64,000 bases of DNA from Anticarsia gemmatalis (GCF_050436995.1 NC_134756.1:2046001-2110000), one strand, 5' to 3'; numbered from the stretch's first letter, positions 9,379 to 24,500 are shown. Numbers and translations are program-made. The notes: generated by a model from the letters alone, not told the origin.

Positions 9379-12300
9379 ATCGTGTAAGGTAAAAGTTATA
9401 AGTACGTAGTTAGGTAAAAGTTGTTAAATTTTAGTAGATAGGGCGGTACGTATTTCATAAAAGTTATCCGCGTGACCCCTACATCCGAATATCCGAGTAG
9501 CGTATCTGATGAGTTCTGCAGACGCGATTAAAGCCATAACACTCTTTATTTATAGTGTACACTTCATTATATGTGTGTTGTCCACCATTTTGGACGTTAC
9601 ATGCACGGTTCATTGTTAGTTCGTTTTATAATAGCTGTGACTAAACTAGGTCAGATATCTTTGAGTGTGGTCTAATTCTACTAGAATAATTGTAATCTAA
9701 TAGTAGAAAGAAATGTATTAAACAATTTTTAGGCGCGTAAAGTTTCATCACGATGTTTTTCCTACATCGTTAGAGCAAGTGATAACTAAGTAGGTATTTC
9801 TAATAAACACATAACTTCGAAAAGTCAGTGGTATCTTGCCACGGGTTTGAAACGTCGACCACTCTGCGTTTGAAAGTGCCAACTTATACTACCCGTCTAA
9901 CACTGCTTATATAGAATAACTTACAGACTTATACTTGTTATATTTATTTATAGAAATAAAAGGTTAAAATTTGATGATAAAGTATTTTTCTTACTGTTTC
10001 TACGCACATTGCCTTAACTGTAGTTTAATCACCGTTTTTAATCATTAATATCTAGTCGAAGTTGTTAAGTGTTCCATCTGAATTTCTTTAAACTACAGGG
10101 TGCTTCAGTAGACTTAAAATACTTACTATGGATTATTATACCTGAGGATGGGATGTTTTTACCTGCCTGTAAAACAAAAAATACTCAAAAAATGCGTAAG
10201 GCTAATCTCATATTGTCGTTGGATATTGTATACCTAGATAACGACCACAAAGACAATCCTTGGATTGAATTTTGTTAAAAGTAGCAGAAATATCTTAAGA
10301 AGTAAGGATAAAGCCAAGTATGGACTAAGTATATTCTTTTAGAATCCACATTGGCTAGTTCTTATCCACCAATGGATCTTTTTTAACATAACTTGGAGCA
10401 GGTTGGAGTTCTGATAACCAAATAAAACTTCAAAAAATATGTCAACATGATTTTTTATTTAAAATCAATCGTCACGCCAACGCAGTCAGTTAATAATAAA
10501 ATATTATAAGTACAAAGCCCCATTCGCTTCCACAGTTTATCACAATAGAAATACGTTACAATAGCCGAAGCTTTTACAGAAATAAATAGCTAGTATAGCT
10601 ACCGTCGAAATTTAAATAAAAATATATGCACCATAAATATAATGTTGATTCTGTTTTGTCATAAACTTATTTAAAAAAGAAAAAAATGATTTTAAAAAGG
10701 TAAAAGGCTCAAAATATATTTAGCTATAATAAAAGTAGGTGTAGGAATATTTTTTCAGTTTTGGAGATTATTCCTCAAGTAATTTTTTCAAAATTTTAGT
10801 GGTGTAATAGAAAAGTGAACTTACAGGGTTTCAACCAAAATAGATAAATTAATATTAACATAGAAATTATAACGGAATCAACACTCAAATGCACCTTTCG
10901 TTTATAGCAATAAAAACTGGAATGTATAATAATAGCGACATTTAATTGCATCAAAAACACATTTGCTTACAATAAATATTTTTCGACGGTAACTTTCACA
11001 AATAATCAAACTCAAGCTAAATATTTGAGATAGTTAGACAATAAAAGCTTTGCACAAAGTAAAGCATAGACACCTTAAATAAAATCTTGATACTACGCCT
11101 TAAGATCCACTGCAACTTCTTAAAATTAAATTGTAATACAAAAGTTAGGACTACCTAGATTTACTAGGCATTTTTTAAGTGGAATGAATGATTGAAATGC
11201 CACACTAGTTTTAGTTTTCATTCATGTAAGAATTCCAGTTACTGTACTGTATTAATTCATCGTTTAAACGGCAGTTTTACAGCTTATGTATATAAGTGTA
11301 ATATAAGTGTCGGATAACCTATCCAACAGGCAAAACGACAGCGTATGAAAATTACTGTCAGAATTCCATTTAATAAGTTTGCCGTGTCTATGATCATAAG
11401 GCGTAAAACTCGTCCTAGTAGTTTTAAGCAGTACCTACTGCCATTTTTTTATTTTAAATATCCCTCTTTCGCGTGAATACGCGTGCATTTAACGTTAAGA
11501 AAATCTGTTTACATTCCCACAGTTGTTAAAAAATTGCAGTGTACCTAAGGTTTTCAATAAAAAATTAAATATTTATCAGGAGCTACTTATTACTATTTTC
11601 TTTTCCACACAGGCCCTTTCCCGCCTAAGCCTTATAAAAATTATGCTTATTTAAATATCTACGAATAAAGCCACTAGTGATCGTATTATTGCACATGCCG
11701 AGTCAAAACCGTTATTTCATTATATTTTTAATTTATTTACCAAGTTATTATTTTTATTTCCTTATACCGATGTTATTTTTCTATTTTTTTTATACTTGAA
11801 AAAACGCATGCTATATTTTTTCGTTTTTATTTGTCTATGGTGATGAGTTCATAGATTCAGCAAATCCAAAACTTTTGCAGCCCTTAAATATATTGTCTTA
11901 ATTTTAAATCCCGTCTTGTGAGTAAGTTGGGAAATGCTGCTTTAGATAAAAACTATTGCAATTGCATAGTCTATGTGGCTCTAATTTGTAGTGAAATAAA
12001 TATTTCTTTTTGATAAATAGTGCTTATTGCCATGATTCAGATGTAAAGATGAAATAAATTAATATAAAAGGAGGCACTATCTTGCGGTCGGAATATTGTT
12101 ACTGGTAACACTGAAAGCTACGAAAATAAAGCTTTTGGTAACCTGTTGGAGCATAAAACTACCTATTATTATGTATTTGAGTATGAAAGTTGATTATATG
12201 AGGATATGTATGTCCACTATGTATAAACGATAACATGCTTGTGTAAAAAACGAAGTAAAATCGAAGCAAGAAATAGGAGAAGCGTGTATTTAATATTAAA

Positions 12301-12385
12301 TCCTATGTGTTAAATCGTAGTCAATCCACTGTATTTCCCTTACAAATCCATAGTTTTACAATTCATCGACATCAATACCTGTGCC
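9379..12385. other. intergenic between the homeobox gene and Klc, part 2
   Basis: Very AT-rich with no supported gene. A fragment at about 9730-9790 (CATCACGATG then TTAGAGCAAGTGATAA) belongs to the SINE-like family at 44556-44790. Part may be Klc 3' UTR if a distal polyadenylation site is used. Confidence 0.45.
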
Positions 12386-12391
12386 TTTATT
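12386..12391 (-). terminator. candidate Klc polyadenylation signal
   Basis: AATAAA on the minus strand about 130 bp after the Klc stop codon. It is the first canonical hexamer downstream. Other hexamers exist farther away, so the true 3' end is not settled. Confidence 0.35.
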
Positions 12392-12518
12392 TTTTAAACC
12401 ATAGAGTCAACTCTAGTTTTTTTTCGTCATTTGTAGGCAAAGATCATGACTGTAGTGTCAAGAGCCTGACAAATGTGTATGTAGTGTATTTTATGATGGT
12501 GTTAGCTTTCGTTGTCAG

Positions 12519-12594
12519 CTACCGAGGTTGTGTGTGTCGAGGGCTTGCAGGGCTCGAGCTACTGAGCGCGGACAGGGAGCTTGCGCGCTTCATG
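12519..12594 (-). CDS. Klc: Klc coding exon 13 (terminal, stop)
   Basis: Acceptor TTCCCCCACAG|CATG; AG from exon 12 plus C gives Ser. It then encodes MKRASSLSALSSSSPASPRH and TQPR, with TAG at 12521-12519. The MKRASSL block is shared with vertebrate KLC tails and looks like a basophilic kinase site (RxxS). Confidence 0.83.
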
Positions 12595-15500
12595 CTGTGG
12601 GGGAAAATATATGTTAAACGCCTGTTTCATGTTAGTATTGCAACGGTGAAGGTTTAGTATACATTGTTAGAAAATAGTATGTAAGAGAAATAAATAGTTG
12701 AAAAATAAATCAGGCCACATTTGCAGGCAACATGTTTTTATACTTACATAGTTCAGTGGTCGGTTTACCTTCCGTTTCCTTATTTGGTGAATGTATGTTT
12801 ATTAATTTTAGCTTTAGCTCTACGATTTCATATTTTATATCTTAATGAATTTATGTTATGTATCTACTATTAAGGATAAGTATGCCTAAGCCTTAAAGAC
12901 TCTACCATTAAAAGTTGTATGTCATCATAATGTAGAGCATTTTCTCGACTTTTTATCTCAAGATATGTATGCTGTCTGCAATGTAGCTTTTACCTTTCAG
13001 GGTCAGTGAAGTCTACGTCGGTTGGCAGGTGGGCGGAGTGGCGGCCCGCGAGCCGATTGAACAGTCGCGCGGACGAGCGCCGCAGCGACTCGCGCAGTTT
13101 AGAGAAACTCGCGCTCCGCGACACCGCGACACTTTCCTGCCCCCGTGTTATGCAATTTACACTCCATTCCGATCAATAATAACCAAAAAACAACTACTTT
13201 TATTTCAGAATTTATAAAATGTAAGTCATGTTTTGTAAAAGTTATGATCTGATCACGAATTTTAGTTGAAATCAATTTAAAGGCAGGAATTTAGGTACCA
13301 AAATAAATAGATCTTACAAATAAACGTGGCTGTATGGGTAGATACCTCGGTCTAAACAACAATACAGAAATGGCGGGAAATAACCACAGATAAAACAAAA
13401 CTCTACGATGGACTATGGAGAAGTGTAACTAAGAATGTTAGGGTATAGTGATAAATGAAAATATACAATACATCCATTTATAAGTGAATGAGATGCCACC
13501 ATGCATCTACTCTAACAGCAAAAGCCGTTATTAACAAAATGTGTGTGTATCTGTTTGTATCGTCATGCTACATGTTTGCTTCGTGGGCTATAAATTGCAT
13601 AACACTGTAGACTCACCTTGTTCAAATAAATATAACAAATAAAACCAAAAATAATGTTACATAAATTATATTTATTAACAATTTTTATAATTACCATTCG
13701 ACGTTGTTATCGACACAATAAAAAAATATTTCTTATCGGTGACGTTGCGATTATTAAAATGGAGATTCTTTATAAAAACTGTGAAAGTTATGCCGATATT
13801 GTATTATAATGTACATAGAAAATATTTCACATTTCAAGCACCCCCATAGTTCAAAAGAAATTCAGTGTATATAAAAATACTATATAATAATATTTATTAC
13901 CTACTCTCACATAAAGCTTAGATCGACATATACGCTAACACTGGAATGAAAGTTAAGCATAAAATTACTGATGATAATGACCATAAAACATGACTATTGG
14001 TAAATAGATAAAATAGCTCAACTCAACCACGCTTCCCGTATACAAAACTTATGTTTTTTTGACACATTTTGTATACATTACCTACTTACAAATTATAACG
14101 ATAGACCCAAATCTAAAAGCAAAAAATGAAACTATAAAGTTTCTAAATAATTTTAGTAGATTAGAATATGAATTATACTTATTTTATTGGGTCTATAATC
14201 TATATTTTCTATAGGTTGAGTAAAGCTAAACGTTCATAAAAATAAAATTCACATCCATGCATTCTTCCGTAACAAAGAACATACATTGATAAAAAATTAC
14301 AATCAGTAAATTAAAATTGAATATTGTAAGCGAATAAAATCGTTGTTTAAACATGCTCGAATTAATTATTCATTATAAAATAAAAATTATTGTAGTGATA
14401 ATAATATAAATATTCAATGATTATAAATGCAAATTCAGCTTATAAATTCTCAAAATATATACACATTTTATATAACCATTATATTTTATCTAAATAACTA
14501 GAAAACAATATTGTACTAGACCAGAACATTTGAAACTAAAACACTGTTTTAGAATGATTTTTATGAACTAATAGCACAAATTTGCACCGAAATTGATAAT
14601 TTTCTGATCTAATATAATAAGTAATGTTCTACATAAGTAGATGTAATAACATAGTTATATAAAATGTCTGGAACAAATGACAGTTCGTCATCATATAAAA
14701 CAGCACACATACCGTCATGATTTTATATTTATTTATAAACAAAATAATATATACTACCGGACGGTTCACTGGCATGCTACCTATCACACGATCATTTGTA
14801 TTTTTTTATATATTTTTTTTAGAAAACTTTTTTACTAAAATTATATCGCATGCTAATAAATAATACTAAGCTACATCGTCCATTTTGAATTTTGTTGTGA
14901 TAAAATGCAATAATATTAATTTTGAACTTAATTAGAGCTAGGTTAGGCTTTAGGCCTGTATATGCGCATTACTTTTTGCCCACAAAATTCAAAATAGCAG
15001 GCAAATTAAGTGTGAGACGCACATGATCTTGTAATACAGTGAGCGTATATATTTGGTTCGATAAGCAATGGATTTGTTATTGCACTAGCTAAGTTAGACA
15101 TGTTTATTTTGCATTGAAATAGCGGTAGAGCTGTGCTGAATACCAAAATATAATCTCAATAATCTCATTAGAACCATTACTGAGTCTCTCTCGTTTTAGC
15201 TGGGTCTAAAATATATAAATAGATATTATTGATTAAAATCAGTTTAAACGAGAGAAAAACACAGTAATGGTTTATAATCAAACAATTTGATTAACCGTTG
15301 CATATTATGAATGTACTCATGAAACAACAAATTTTTAATTTAGGTACTTCAGAAACAGTTGAAACATTATTTTCATTAACAATCAACTGACAAGTGACAA
15401 CATCAAGAAAAAAAAACATAGAACACTCATCTTTTTTTGAATAGTGAAATATTTTGTTTTGAAGAAATACCTAAAATATAGTTTTCTAATAACATTACTA

Positions 15501-18500
15501 AGCACAAAAACCTCAACTATAACTAGTTGTTTCAGAAATACATTTTAAAACGCGAACTACTTATAAAACAATGTCTAACATCGCCTACAAAGCCAGTACT
15601 CACGACCAACAGACCATGTGCGTAAGGGACGGTTCACATCTGACGGAAGATGCGTCGGCCGTAGCCTAAACAGTATGAGACGCATCATCGATTGAGTGTA
15701 TCGGTTTTTCTATACATTTGTCTGTTCTAACGTGACGTGACCGATAATACGCGACGTATCTTCCGTCAGATATGTACCTTCCCTAAAGCAAGTGAACTTA
15801 AACCCTATGGTGTAGTAAATAAGAGCTACTGGTGCGGACTGCCTCCAGTGTTGATTCCTAATGCATTAAACAGCTTTGACTTTAGGTTCATACGTGGTTC
15901 GCTCGCTTGATTCGCGCCCTATGGGAACAAAACAAAAAAATAAAAAAAATAAAGTGCAAATTATAATTAGGTGATGTAATAAGCTTTGATTTGGCAAAAT
16001 AAAATATAATCTACAAGAAAATATTGACAAAAGGTCTTCTATATTAAGAAAATTGCATTTTTTAATATAATTTCTAGTGCCATCGGACCTTAGTGAACAT
16101 TTTATTATGTAAAGTAAGCTAAAAAGAAAAAGAAATATGTACAAATAAATAAAGTACAATTAATAAAATAAACAAACATTAAACATATACAAGAAACAAA
16201 ACAAAATGTTTATGAATGTGAATGTGTTTGCAACGCTGCTCGATCATATACCCGTATGTACACTGAACGAATGAGTGAATGAAATCTGTGAACGAAACTT
16301 TCCAAGACATTCGGTCCTAATATTATGACCAGCTAAACCAATCGCCTCCTCAATCCGAAAATTAAATGAATCCCTTTCTCATTCTTGGAGACCCAGCAAT
16401 GGGATATGAATGGCTTAAAATATACGAATCATAATGCTACTGCGATTAGGCAAAGGACACAAACTTATGACTATTGCTAAATTAAATTATTCAGATATGA
16501 TTTTACACCAAACAATAGCAAGAGAACTCATTTTAACTTATTAAACTAATTCTTCATCAGATTCAAAATTATTACCCATTAATTCAATCTTAAATTAGTT
16601 TAAATTTGTACTGTTGCAAATTAATTCAGTTTATTACAAACTTCAAACATTTATCCGAAATGAAAGTGAAAAATCTATCTTCAGTTAGCAATTGGTAGTA
16701 ATTCGACAATTCAAAGGAAAATGAGTATATTTTCCCTTAGCTAAAACATGTAATATCAAGCACCAACATAAAGACAACACAACGTGGTGACAGAAACGAG
16801 GGAACGATCACGTGAAACAGTCATAGCTGTTCCTATCAATGTTTACCTTTCATATTATGACGTGACTAGATTCCACTGTAACAAGCTAGACACATAAGGC
16901 ACTTATTTATATGTAAAAAGTTATTTTTTTATGTGCATATAAGGCTGTATTTTATCGTACGTATGATTCAAACGTACACGCACATATACGTGTACGCTCG
17001 TCGCCAGAATAACATATGTACGTTAGAGTCAAGCTTACTCAATTAAAAGTTATCTAGTGCGATATAAAGAAGGTTCTTACATATTTTAACTGATTCATAA
17101 GATAGAATCAATTGGTGCCTTTTATTTAAATAATCATTGAAAAAGTGTAGTTACTTTTAAATATGGCTGTGGTTGTTTTGGCTACTTTACTGTTTTTGCA
17201 TAGCATTGTGATAGGAGCATATTTATAATAGCTTTGTGCTTAATGCAAGCCTAAGTATGCATAGCTCGAAAAGTAATTGCAGATTTTCTACGAAACCCCG
17301 TCAATTAAAATACTTACAACAAAATTTTGGCTTGTTCTCTCTCCATAATGGAAATTTATAGCAAGTTAACTGAAGTCTAGTCACGTCATAATATAATTTC
17401 AAGAAGCATATAATACAAAGTGAGATGGCCTAATGTGCAACACCCTAGTGCGACAACGACGGACATGCACCGTGGCAAGCTCCCAGTGTGAGGTGACAAT
17501 TTGGATGGTGCGCGATTTACTTACACATTGACACACCAGTGCAAAAACCCAATTTTGGCGGTGATGACTTCGTTTCTACTATTTTTAAGTACCTATGTGC
17601 TTTTTATAAGCTATATTTACTTTATAAGCTAAGCTGCTATTTTATATTAGTTGGCCAGTGTGGTGGACTCAAGGCCTAACTCCTCCTTCATTCCGGGAGG
17701 AGATCCTTGCCCAGTTGTCGGACATTCATAGGTTAAATTATTATTTTTTTTAAGTACAAAAGGCTTATTTAACACTTTTAGTCTGTTTAGACAAAAACAA
17801 ATATGAAGTTATTTGACAGTTACAATATTTTTTAGTTACAAGCAGTTTTGTTATTTAAGTTAACATAAAACACTCACAATAATTAAGTACTTTCAGATAC
17901 AATTAAAATCTGTTTGAGAACAAATACATTTACTAATTGTTTACAATCCTGAAAAGCTAATTTTGTAATTTCTTTTACTCTATACTATTTTGCTTATAAT
18001 ACACTCATATATTTCACACCACACATCTTGGGCAAACCTAGAATCGCTATATGGTGCATTTTAAATCTTATTTACTTTGCGATAGCAAATCTTTGCCTGT
18101 TCTTTACTCAAAGAGACCTCTCCCTCATTCCCTGAGGACTCTTTACTAATTAACTTCAAACTAGTCTCATAAGACGAACCTCTCCCTCATTCCAGGAGGA
18201 GACTCTTTACTTATCAACTTTAAACAAGTCTCAACATATCGGACATATCTCTCCTGTATTCTAAGAGACTGTCTATTAATAAACATATAATAGTCTGAAT
18301 GCGGAAACGAAGTCATCAATGAACAAGACAAAGCGACAAACATGTATCTATCTCACTTCCTAACCTCGTCATGGTTGTCTTGATGCGGCTCCATACCCTC
18401 GCGGCTGCCGTGCCGCGCGCTCCTAGCGCGGGATTGCTTCACGATGTCCAACGCCTAACACCCAATTACAATTAGCAACTGTTTCAATCTTACTGACAAT

Positions 18501-21500
18501 ATATGGGACTATGGTATTGTCATGATTTTTAGATATGTTTGGAAGAAACAATTAGGAACTCTTTAAATCTTACTAATAAAGTATGGGACTGTATTGTGGT
18601 GACTTTTTGGTATGTTTGGAAGGAATAATATTGATGGATAAAATTGACTTATTTATTATTTAATATTGTGATAAAAGAATAATTTGCAAGCTGATTGGTC
18701 GACTAGGATATTATATTTAGAAAGCTATTTCTTGTTAAGAATTATTTAACGTAAAGTTTTTTTTAAGCTTATTATTAGGTAGGTAGCTTTCAATATTTTT
18801 CACAGATACCCGTAAAACTACGGGCATAGGTATACGCGTGCACCCGAACGATAGAACACGTAATTTACATACACGTATACGCTTGTCTCACCAAAAGTAA
18901 AAAAGGAAAATGAAAATTCTCTAAAACACATATTTTTCTAAATATAAAATCCTCTGCTCTGCCTAAAGCTTGCAAAATCAAGAAATAAAAGAGCGAAATG
19001 GCTTTAATGGCAAGAATCGACTAACATTTATATTTAAGCCTAGAAAACGAGAACGATGAAGACTAGCTTTCACATTACACATTTTAGAAACATATTCATT
19101 TATTCGCCAATTGTTCAGTCACCTGTAATATTAAATAACTAAGCGTTTGTTACATATTATTAGCTGTATCGTGACTTACTTGCTGTACGTGCTAGGCAGC
19201 GTGCAAAATTAATTGTTCCGTTAAATTATGTGCTCAGTATATAGCCAATATAATAATAATATATTTAGTGATAATTTTGAAGATATAACATTGCCCGGTA
19301 GTCTATATAGATACTAAGCCCTCAACTGGAACCTACTCTAGCCGTTCTGTGCCTCAAGTCTTTACCACTATCGACTTCGACAACCGGCTAGCTGTCGAAA
19401 ATGTATGATAATCGGTTCAGCGCCTCTAGCGGGCGGTGTAGAAACTATTTTTGCAGAACATTTTAAATGTCAAACTCGCGATACTCGGAAGTACCGACCG
19501 TACAGAATCGTGCTACTGATCTTCTTGTTAATAAAGTATTTTTTCTGTCATAAGATTGGTTTTTTTGTAATTTGGAGTATCCGGGCAATGTCAAAACTGA
19601 GCAGTTGTTATAATAAACTTTATACGTATACGTAGATAGGTGTGTACGTGTGTGCGTGTCGTTATAAAGCAAAAAGTTTTGATTGTGAAAATATTCCAAA
19701 AAATATTAGAAATATACTTTGAGAAAAAGTAAATTCAATTTTAAATCTTAATCTTCTAAACATAGAATGTATTATCAGCGCGTATAAACCCGTATGCGTT
19801 AATATATTTAATCAACATGCGACTGTGTACTCGTTGAAAAAAAAGGGTTTTTAAAAACTTGGTGATAAAGAAAATTAACCAGTTTAGTATCAAAAAGTCT
19901 CGAGACCAACAATGCCTAGTTAGTCCGTCATTGTTTTACTTCTATATTTATAAAATTGGGCCAAAAAATGTATTTAATTCATTTTTAATCCGAGGTTATT
20001 CGCACCAATAATACACTCGCTATAAAAACTTTCTAAATAGTATAAAATATCTCTATAAATCAGTCAAACCATTCAGATGGTTATTTGTATAAAAACATGA
20101 TTAAAAACTACTAGTAAAAGTGCAGAAACTCTCACGCCAGTGAAATATTATATCAAAAACACTTTGTGTAGTGAGAAAACCGTTAAAAATGCTAATATTA
20201 TTAAACCTAATTTAGTTTGTAAATGCGTAAATCTTAAAATACCTAATCTATACTTATATTTAATTGCGTCTAGCTACCTATATATATATCTATAATTTTA
20301 CTATGAATAAACTCATAATCTTCAATTAAAAGTAGCCATACTCATTCTTTAGCTGAACTATATTTTAAATAAAGATATTTTGTAGTCTTTACTCTATCAA
20401 CGATTTTAGTAATATCTAAAATCGTTCAGAATAAGAATTAATCATTAATTTGAAGAAGTTAAGCTTACTTGAAATGAATTCAAGTAAGAAACTTATTGGT
20501 TATTGTTCTAAAATCATAAGGGTAAACCACAAAATGTAGAATGAGGCGTTATAAGTTATACTGACGACTCTTTAGACCCGGAATTTCTTAGTAGGAATTG
20601 TTTTGAATTACCTAAGCCCAAACGTGTGATCTTATAAAAAACGCTGAGTATGGCTGTCTAATTTCGAAATAATATTTTATAAAATCTAGTTAAAACGAAC
20701 GGAGACTACTGTAGCGTAACATTAGATATAGGTAAAGTTAGCTATTACTAAAATACGCTTATAAATCGTTATATAGATTTCGTTATTATTTCAGACATAA
20801 ATACTCCTATATTGCGAAAATCTAGACCTAAAAATTCACTAAATACTATTCTCGATCCTGATTTCATATTGTAGTAATATCATCATTATATTACTTTCCT
20901 ATATAGATATCTCCTATGCTACATATTTATTGTGTAGTCTGTTGTATAATAAGTATGTTTACCTCCTTCCGGCTGCGTAGCGCGCAGTCCTCGAGGGTCT
21001 CGGCGGCCTCGTACTTGCCCTGGCGCCGGTACAGCGCGCCCAGGTTCTTTAGCGTCGTTGTTACTGTTGGGGAGTCCACCTGTACGAGAAAATATTATCA
21101 TAGTCAGGCCGTTACAAATTCGCACGTTTGTCATGGTCCGATTTATGACGAGAAGGAAAATATTGATGGTCTACCTGAAATATTAAACTTGAGTATAATC
21201 ATATAAAACGTAGGTGTTTAAACAGTTCACAATTATGTAGAAATATAAAGCTGCAATTAGTTAAGAGTATTGAAAATAATTGAATGTCAGTATTAATCAT
21301 AATTTTTTGCACGAGTTCGTACAAAATTGTAAAGTTTAGTGATACAACAAAGTTATTAAACTGATAAAGTAAGGGCAAATCATCAATTATTATTTATTAT
21401 AAATGAATATGTATATGACGTCTTGCAAACAGGTCAGGCGTATAGTACTCGTAATCGACGGTCCTGTATGGCAACATGTATCTATGGATGTGAATGGAGC

Positions 21501-24500
21501 AAGAGAAGTTCGTAAGGATTGTATCAAATATCGTACGGTAAGCAGGTGTAATCTTATGTATGTATGTAAAAATGAATGGTCTTTCTTACCTTCGCAGCCT
21601 TATGCCATCCGCCGTATTCACCGTAGGGCGCGTTTTCCTTCTGCAAGTGTTTGTTCTCCTCGCGCTCCTCAGCCACCTGCCAGATGGGTTTGTTGTCACC
21701 TGTCAACATTGACATTACATTAATAATATTGTATAAAACAATCTTACAAAATAATATGTTTATAATTTAATTTTAGCTTAAGGTATATTGAACACCGAAA
21801 CGTCACACAATTTCAAGTTATTTAATAGCTCAAACTGAAATTGGCCAGATAGTGGTCTCACGACTTTATAATGGAAGGTGACCCATGCACAGCAGTTGGA
21901 CAAAAAATAGGTGAAATTTATAAAATAGAATTAAAATTGAGTAACGTTTCAGTATTTGCACTCTATACTAACAATATATTTCTAAGCATTACAATATAAT
22001 AAAAAAGCCATTCAAAATTATAAAAAAAACAAATGTGACACAAGTCGGGAAGGTGTGACACACTGGCAAGAAACTTGACATTAAAAGAAAGAATAACAAA
22101 CAAAAAATACATACAAATTATAATTAAAATCACCTAATCAAAACTTAGTCTACCAAAAACCAGCTTACGTCAAAACGTTGTAAACTAAAGTGTTTACAAA
22201 ATTTTGATGTCAACTTTTAAAGCCTCTTACTTCAGTTCAGCTTTGCATTCAGTATTTATTGTCAGAAATATTATACTGCAACATATTTAATCGTACCTTT
22301 TTGTATAAAAAACTGTCAAAATAGTAACTATTAGACAACAAAGTGGTATTAATATTTTGACTGCCTTCGTGGCGCAGTGGTTTAGGTCACCACGCCACTA
22401 CCATTGTTTCGGGTGTAGTTGTACTTTGCGTCTGTTGTTTGTATGTTTGTAGAAGTCTCCGCAACACAAGAGCAATTCTTAGTGCGGGAGTTGTCTTTTT
22501 TTTTCAAGACAAAAGTAAAATTGCTTACAATGTTATATACACAAGTGATTTTATTCTTTTTTTAAAGTTACAGTTTTAAGTATATACCTATTTCTGACGC
22601 TATTACTGCTGAACGTAGGGCTACGAATGAAGCCAAAGTTTTCGATAAACTAAGTTAAGTTGTTAGGTGTTTGTTCTTTGCCTTTCCTACCTGTGCCACA
22701 CGTAATCCAAACTTGTGTCACTCACCAATTTAGTTTCGTTAAATAACCTCCACAATGCACCAATTGGGTAAATAAAGGACCTGGTTAGGATTGTATACTT
22801 TGATTTTAGAAACGGAAGGCTTTGTATTTAGGTTAAATTGAGTACAGTTATTGCACCAATCACCTACTAAGTAGCTTTAAAGTCAATTGGTAAATTCATA
22901 ATAGATTTATTTTTTAGTAAAAATTAAATTTAGTAGTCAAGGCCTAATCCCCTCTCCCATTACGGGAGGAGATCCTTAGCCAGCAGTGGGACATTAATGG
23001 ATTAATTTTATATCTTCATAAGTAGTAGCCGTTTCGTTGCGTTAAGGTTCACAGCATTGTAGTTTGAGAAAGTAGATATTAAATTGAAGAATTTAAGCAT
23101 AATAAAAACAGTTTTTTCTTTTGAGAGCGTTTCCGTTTCTATAATCAAAGTGGAATAAATAATAAAAATTAAAATAAACCAAACATTTTACGATGTCAAT
23201 TTAATGTAAATAAATAGTATATAAATATACTTTTATAAACCATGTTATATAAAATTCAGCTGGTTTTTATTATTTGGTATACAATTTAGTTAATGACGAC
23301 GATTTTGTATACACTAAATTTTCTCTAGAAAAAAGGCAAAGATAGATATTTAATATCTTGTTTACCCTAAAAGTAAATATTGTCACTGTAACTTTGGCTT
23401 GGTAGGTAGTATTTTAGTAGGTATTGCATAATTTTCCGTAAATAAAATAAGTATATATCAAAATCGACGCCATATTATTTGGCATAATAAATTTTGGAAG
23501 GGCAAGAAACTGGTAATAATTATAACAAAATATTTTTGGTTAAAAAGTCGCCATTTACTAGTAAAACGTATAAATTATGTTTAAAAATCAAATCAAAATA
23601 AAACTTCAAATTAATTATTATTTTTACCAGTAAACGGACACTTCACGATTTACAGCCGTACATTGGAACATAACAATAAAAACTTTTATAATAGCGACAA
23701 AGTAAAGAAATAATAAATCTATAATAAAAAATAAAGAGCAGACTGCAGACCCCTTTCCCTCAAACTATAGAATAATACCTTCAAAGATGTTTCAGGGTTA
23801 GTTGAAAGTAAAAAGATCTTTACTTGCAAAGTATAAGTTTCATACACAATATTATTTCCTTGTGTAGTATTCTTTGTGGGAGTAAAACCTTTAGTCAGTT
23901 TTATTTAATAAACTTGCTAAATTAAAATAATTTAACAATTTCGCTCATTTAAAATCAAGGCAATTGAGATATACATGATTCTAACATATACATTTTTATC
24001 ATTTACATTTCATACGATTTAATTCCAATAGGAAGAAGTTCTTGAGAGTCAGGATCTAGGCAAGATATTGTGCGCATAGCTAAAAAAAGAAACTAAAAAA
24101 AAGTCTTACTGAAAAACTATAAAAATTCCCCCGTGTCGCTTTTACAAAAGCTCAAAGACATTAAAAATACGAAACGAATTATTAATATGGGCGCAAATAA
24201 ATTTAAAAAAGTAATTTAAATATTAGCCTCGCGCGGTTTAGTCTGTTTCAACCTTATTTATATAATATATTAAACTGGTAGTATATCAGCATGCTGAATT
24301 TCGGCTACAAAGATATGATAAACATTTTTTTTTTGCAAGTGTGTAAATACATAAATGTATTTGCACCAACATTCATATATTTCTCCTAATTCATAGTTAA
24401 TACTTTTATTTTAAACAGATAATGGAAGCCTAATCTATCAACAAAGAATCATTTTTAAATTTATTTATTTATCTTCATATCATTTAACGGCTAGACTGGA

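Larger units (their letters stand above)
13137..18364 (-). other. Klc intron 11
   Basis: 5.2 kb, strongly AT-rich. Two MITEs (15172-15272, 15626-15783), a repeat tail at 17650-17740 and a short tandem repeat at 18107-18295 are listed separately. The GC-richer patch at 17430-17515 was examined as an extra exon and not accepted. Minus-strand frame 15866-16159 is low complexity. Confidence 0.7.

Noticed and set aside
17430..17515. GC-richer patch as an extra Klc tail exon
   Set aside because: No acceptor/donor pair gives a frame continuing from exon 11 into exon 12. Exons 11 and 12 already join in phase.
20916..21206. Plus-strand frame over Klc exon 10
   Set aside because: The minus strand encodes the last KLC TPR at the same bases with proper splice sites.
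22363..22440. Functional tRNA gene
   Set aside because: An A-box-like motif is present, but no full cloverleaf or B-box in correct spacing could be drawn. It fits a SINE head.
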